Source of the DNA: Sipunculus nudus
Lineage: Eukaryota > Annelida > Sipuncula > Golfingiida > Sipunculidae
NCBI GenBank assembly: GCA_026874595.1
Contig: CM049321.1
Coordinates: forward strand, 7,564,979 to 7,628,978
Direction: 5' to 3'
Length of the DNA stretch: 64,000 nt
The notes under the pieces are model-generated. The model worked only from the letters and a program-made list of their open reading frames with translations. It ran no database searches and was not told the origin of the DNA. Of the stretch, positions 60,574 to 64,000 are shown piece after piece (position 1 is the first letter of the stretch; every line of letters starts with the position of its first letter). The position numbers and the translations under genes were made by a program.

Positions 60574-61964
60574 AGTCAATTTACAAATTGCCTGATTCAC
60601 TCAGGTAATTTATAAAATGGCTGAAATTTTCATGCATTTTACAAATTGACTGAAACATCAGTCAGTTTATTTGACAGATTTACTGAATTGATATTAAATA
60701 GTCTTTTGATTCCTTAGTGTGAAACAGACATTGTCATATAGTATACCTAGCTATTTTTAGGTAAACTTTATATCTATTTCTACTTTCTAGGCCATTTATA
60801 AATTATACAGATCATTTGATAAGATTAAAATACCCAGACTGGTTAGGGGTAACCAGAATCATAAAGTTGACATATGGCTAAGTCTTTGCTTATTTAAGAA
60901 CGAGAATAAAGTCAAACGGAAGCTTACAATTAAATAACACATTAAAAAAACATTAATTTTGCAAGAATTTGTGAAATGTATGCTGTAGATTGTAGAACGG
61001 TAGAGGACAACCACAGTTACGTGGCTGTAAATATCAAATAAATGATTAAGATATGCTTAGAGTACCAAGGGTAGGGTGTAATCACAATTATACCGACGTA
61101 CTTTTCATGAGTTTGCCATCTACATACATTGAGTGAAGCCAAACTGTGACGGCTGGTAGTGTTGAGCAGTTTACAGTAATAAGACCGGCTTCAGGGACAT
61201 ACCATATTAACTCCCCCCCCCCCCCCGGTATTTTTAAATAAAAGAATGTATTTTGCGATAAAGATTTAGTATTTACAAAAAAATGTAACAGTTTCACCCA
61301 ATATTAAAACGATGACCGATTATATGGCATAATTCACTCGTTTCCGTGACATTTTGGAACCCAATTATTACAGCATAGACAAAAAAATCCATCCATGCAA
61401 ATTTCGAAAATTTAAACCAAGACTGGAAGTTTTTCTGTGAAATAACCAGCGGCCGATTGAAGGGTTTCGTTGGGGGGGGGGGGGGGGTTCTCAGAGTTAG
61501 TATATTTAAGTCAAACACTTTAATATTTTGTTGAGTGGAGCGAAGAATATTTCAAGTTATATTATAACAAAATTGCTGAAATTTCGAAAGTAAAATATCC
61601 AGGAGTTATTCCGCCTACACCCGCCTCCAAAGTGCAAAAAGAAATTTTTTTTTCACATATAATTACATATCAAATTTTTTTTTCTGCCTGAATCATAATT
61701 AAGCCAGATCAACGCTTTTGATTAAATAAATAATAAAACTTTAAAATAATGTGATGTTAAATATATTAATGACTTTTATAAGAGTAAGGTCTAGACATTT
61801 TATTTAAATCTTTGTTACTCTGTAACAATAGTGTTTCATTCTTTTTACATTTCAGTGTATGTGTCAACTAAACTGACTGATATTTCAGTCAATTTGTAAA
61901 TTGTCTGAAGATTTCAGTCATTTTATAAATTTCCTGAGTGAATCAGTCATTTTGTAAATTGACT
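60574..61964. mobile_element. 1.39 kb non-autonomous element with compound inverted termini
   Basis: About 100 bases at the left (60574-60675) match, in reverse complement, the right end (61863-61964). The shared order is AGTCAATTTACAAA, GATTCACTCAGG, AATTTATAAAATG, CTGAAAT, CAATTTACAAATTGACTGAAA and TCAGTCAGTTTA. The termini are themselves made of TCAGTCAATTTGTAAATTGA-like subrepeats that are partly palindromic, like foldback elements. The interior has inverted poly-C (about 61205) and poly-G (about 61470) tracts, which may mark a nested element, and no transposase frame. Confidence 0.65.
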
Positions 61965-62947
61965 GAATATTTTAGGCAATTTTCATATTGACTGACTTGA
62001 CACATTGACTGTAACATATAAGGTGGTGTGAAATTGTTTGTAGTGTCATATCATAGGCACAAAAAATGCAAAGAGGGAGGCCTCCGCTAATATATTAACA
62101 CATTTCTGAGCTTGCCTGAGCTGCACTATACCCCTGACACGGTTAGCTGTAAATATTGACGGCGTTGCTATTATATATCTACATCATATATTTTGAATCG
62201 GTTCAATGTGGGGGATATTGAATCTATTAACAAGGCATTTTGCTTCGGGACATCATTGTATTTCACATCGACAATATATTTGTGTAAACATATCTTTGTC
62301 AACAGACTTGACATAAAATACATATTCCTATTATTCCGACTCCTTGCCTTTAAACACGCACCTGCAATTCACACTTACCGTGGTGTAATTGAAACCGTTG
62401 TATATGTAAACATAACTAATTCACAGACAACCCATAACTAGGTTGAATTTCAGCACAAATTTAATCTGTATTTAAAGGAAATTGAAAGTTAAGAATATAT
62501 AATATCTTTCTGTATACAAAAACGCCAGTGTCTGTTAATGGAATATTGCAAGATACCCTATAGTTTGATATGTAGTGTAACAAATGAAAGGACAGTTTAA
62601 TTCTTTTTTTTTTTCAAATTGAATATCCTTATTAGATTCAAGCCTATGTTTAATATAGCAGCCTGATGCTTCTGTTGCTTCATCGCTTAGCAACGGATTA
62701 AATGAAGACAGCAACAACAGTTATATGTACAGCATTCCTTAATGGATAACACAGGTATAAGTTATAACATGGACAGTACACAGAAATTCATATATATATA
62801 TATGTTATATTAAGTAATGAAAAATGTTTGATTCTAGAATATCATCGTGATTTATGTCGTCCGAAATACATGATTCTTTAAGCCAGAAACGTTTACTAAA
62901 TAGCAGAAATGCGTAAAAGATAAAGGGATAAACACTCTGTTTATATA
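61965..62947. other. Non-coding stretch
   Basis: No gene is supported. The short string TATGTTTAATATAGCAGCC near 62646 is shared with about 1526, which marks a dispersed repeat. Confidence 0.4.
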
Positions 62948-63124
62948 CAGTGACAACTTGCCTGACGACCTCCCCCTTTGACGACCATCCCCGCTAAGAC
63001 GGTCACTTTATATGGTGCCGGACTAATGTTAATCATCATAAGAAATTTCCCGTTACACGACCACCCCGCTAACACGACAACTTTGGCTGGTCTCGCAGAT
63101 GGTCGTATTAGCGAGATTTTACTG
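62948..63124. mobile_element. Family C TIR element (about 177 bp)
   Basis: Left end CAGTGACAACTTGCCTGACG, right end (reverse complement) CAGTAAAATCTCGCTAATAC. Both continue into GACCATC/GACCACC motifs, and the centre is a CGCTAACACGACAACTTTGG stretch. TA lies next to both ends, compatible with TA target duplication. Related to 45375-46295. Confidence 0.6.
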
Positions 63125-64000
63125 TATATAGATAGATAGATACATATTTTAAAATTATGTCACATAAAATTATATCATAATCATATCACATGAAAAACAT
63201 CTGCTAACATTAGATATCACATAAAACATATACAGATAATAAATCTCAGTGCGTTCACTGAACCAGAGATACCAACCCTTCATATTTAAGTCAAGGGCTG
63301 ACCCTTGGAATAGGAATCTATCACTTGACACCTCTCAATATAAACTTCAAGCAGCGTAAAGTTAACATCCACATTCAAAGGGACGGAGTTGACATCACCA
63401 CAACGACACCCGCTCATATCACTAAATATTGACTTTCCCTTTCAATAAGAGCTCCACCGTCGAGGACATTAGCCCTGATAATATTTGCCATAACCGAGTG
63501 TTTTTGGCGCTACCAATACCGACATCAGGCCAAACTTACCCTTGCACTGGCCGAAATGCGTGTCTGTGAGGTCTGAGTATATTTACCAATACGCGACCAA
63601 ATACAGAAAGGCAATTTATCTATATACAAACATTATTTGCGGGTACAAAAGGCAGCAATTGTGCATTATATGCTCACGTCGATCTAGAACAAGTACGTCG
63701 AATTGGCTCTTGAGGAACGTTTAGGATATTTGCGGTAAAGAGTGCAGTACGTCTGTGCGAAAACTACAAATACATGTTTGTCATTTGTGGTGCAAAGGGA
63801 ACTATATTTGGGCACAGTGATATAATATTGTTAGGACTAGCGGAAACTACTTGCAAGGACACTGCTGATTGCACCAAACATTTTTACGTTTGCTATATTA
63901 ATGACGAAGTCTACACGGTAAGAAAGCTAGTGAACTTCGTCATTGCGGGTACCATAAACATCACAAGACCACCTAAAGATCAGTGGGACGTCATTATGGA
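63125..64000. other. Non-coding end of window
   Basis: Contains a short GATA repeat (63128-63142). A plus frame at 63542-63724 has no recognisable product. The text at 63880-64000 may be the start of something cut by the window edge, but no coding signal is clear. Confidence 0.35.

Overview
The window is animal nuclear DNA. It is AT-rich, with long non-coding stretches, many (TA)n microsatellites, poly-G/poly-C tracts, several minisatellites, tRNA-derived SINE-like repeats and short terminal-inverted-repeat (TIR) elements. Coding sequence appears only as short, GC-richer exons with GT/AG splice signals. This style fits a lophotrochozoan invertebrate, most likely a mollusc such as a bivalve; that placement is inference. 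No bacterial operon, CRISPR array or rRNA gene was seen.

The best-supported genes are two. (1) On the minus strand, 17127-18073 is a signal-peptide-bearing first exon whose product looks like the extracellular Cache-type domain of a GPR158/GPR179-like class C orphan receptor; the remaining exons were not found and probably lie below the window start. (2) On the plus strand, 51631-59796 holds a multi-exon gene of unrecognised family. Four exons (51631-51786, 53462-53634, 54229-54406, 55617-55740) join in frame. They encode a Gly/Ser/Arg-rich N-terminal region and a membrane helix. Two paralogous last exons follow (57990-58408 and 59504-59796). Both accept the same splice phase, and each encodes a glycosylated Cys-containing loop and a hydrophobic tail. 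This is a tandemly duplicated, apparently alternative 3' terminal exon system and is the most interesting protein-coding signal here.

Weaker candidate exons are at 29495-29568 plus 30188-30334 (possible small secreted Cys-containing protein), 41365-41430 (possible first exon of gene 2), 42859-42967 minus (signal-peptide-like) and 27034-27205.

The dominant structural feature is a roughly 9.9 kb satellite at 30.54-40.46 kb built from a 33-bp unit. Its higher-order organisation includes blocks of about 0.63, 0.9 and 2.75 kb. Because 33 is divisible by 3, it gives long open frames on both strands that are artefacts. Other tandem arrays are a 29-bp repeat (11.17-12.55 kb), a 35-bp repeat (15.59-16.63 kb), a 28-bp repeat (24.57-25.28 kb), a 28-bp repeat (29.79-29.95 kb) and degenerate arrays near 5.4 and 20.5-21.5 kb.

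At least four families of short TIR elements recur. Family A has ends CAGTGGCGTCAA/TTGACGCCCCTG and often carries the (TA)n tracts. Family B ends in GGGGCGGATCCAG. Family C has ends resembling CAGTAAAATCCCGCTAACGCG, and family D has CAGTGATG ends. One family A copy is interrupted by a 0.57 kb insertion flanked by a 9-bp duplication. A separate 1.39 kb element with about 100-bp compound inverted termini lies at 60.57-61.96 kb.
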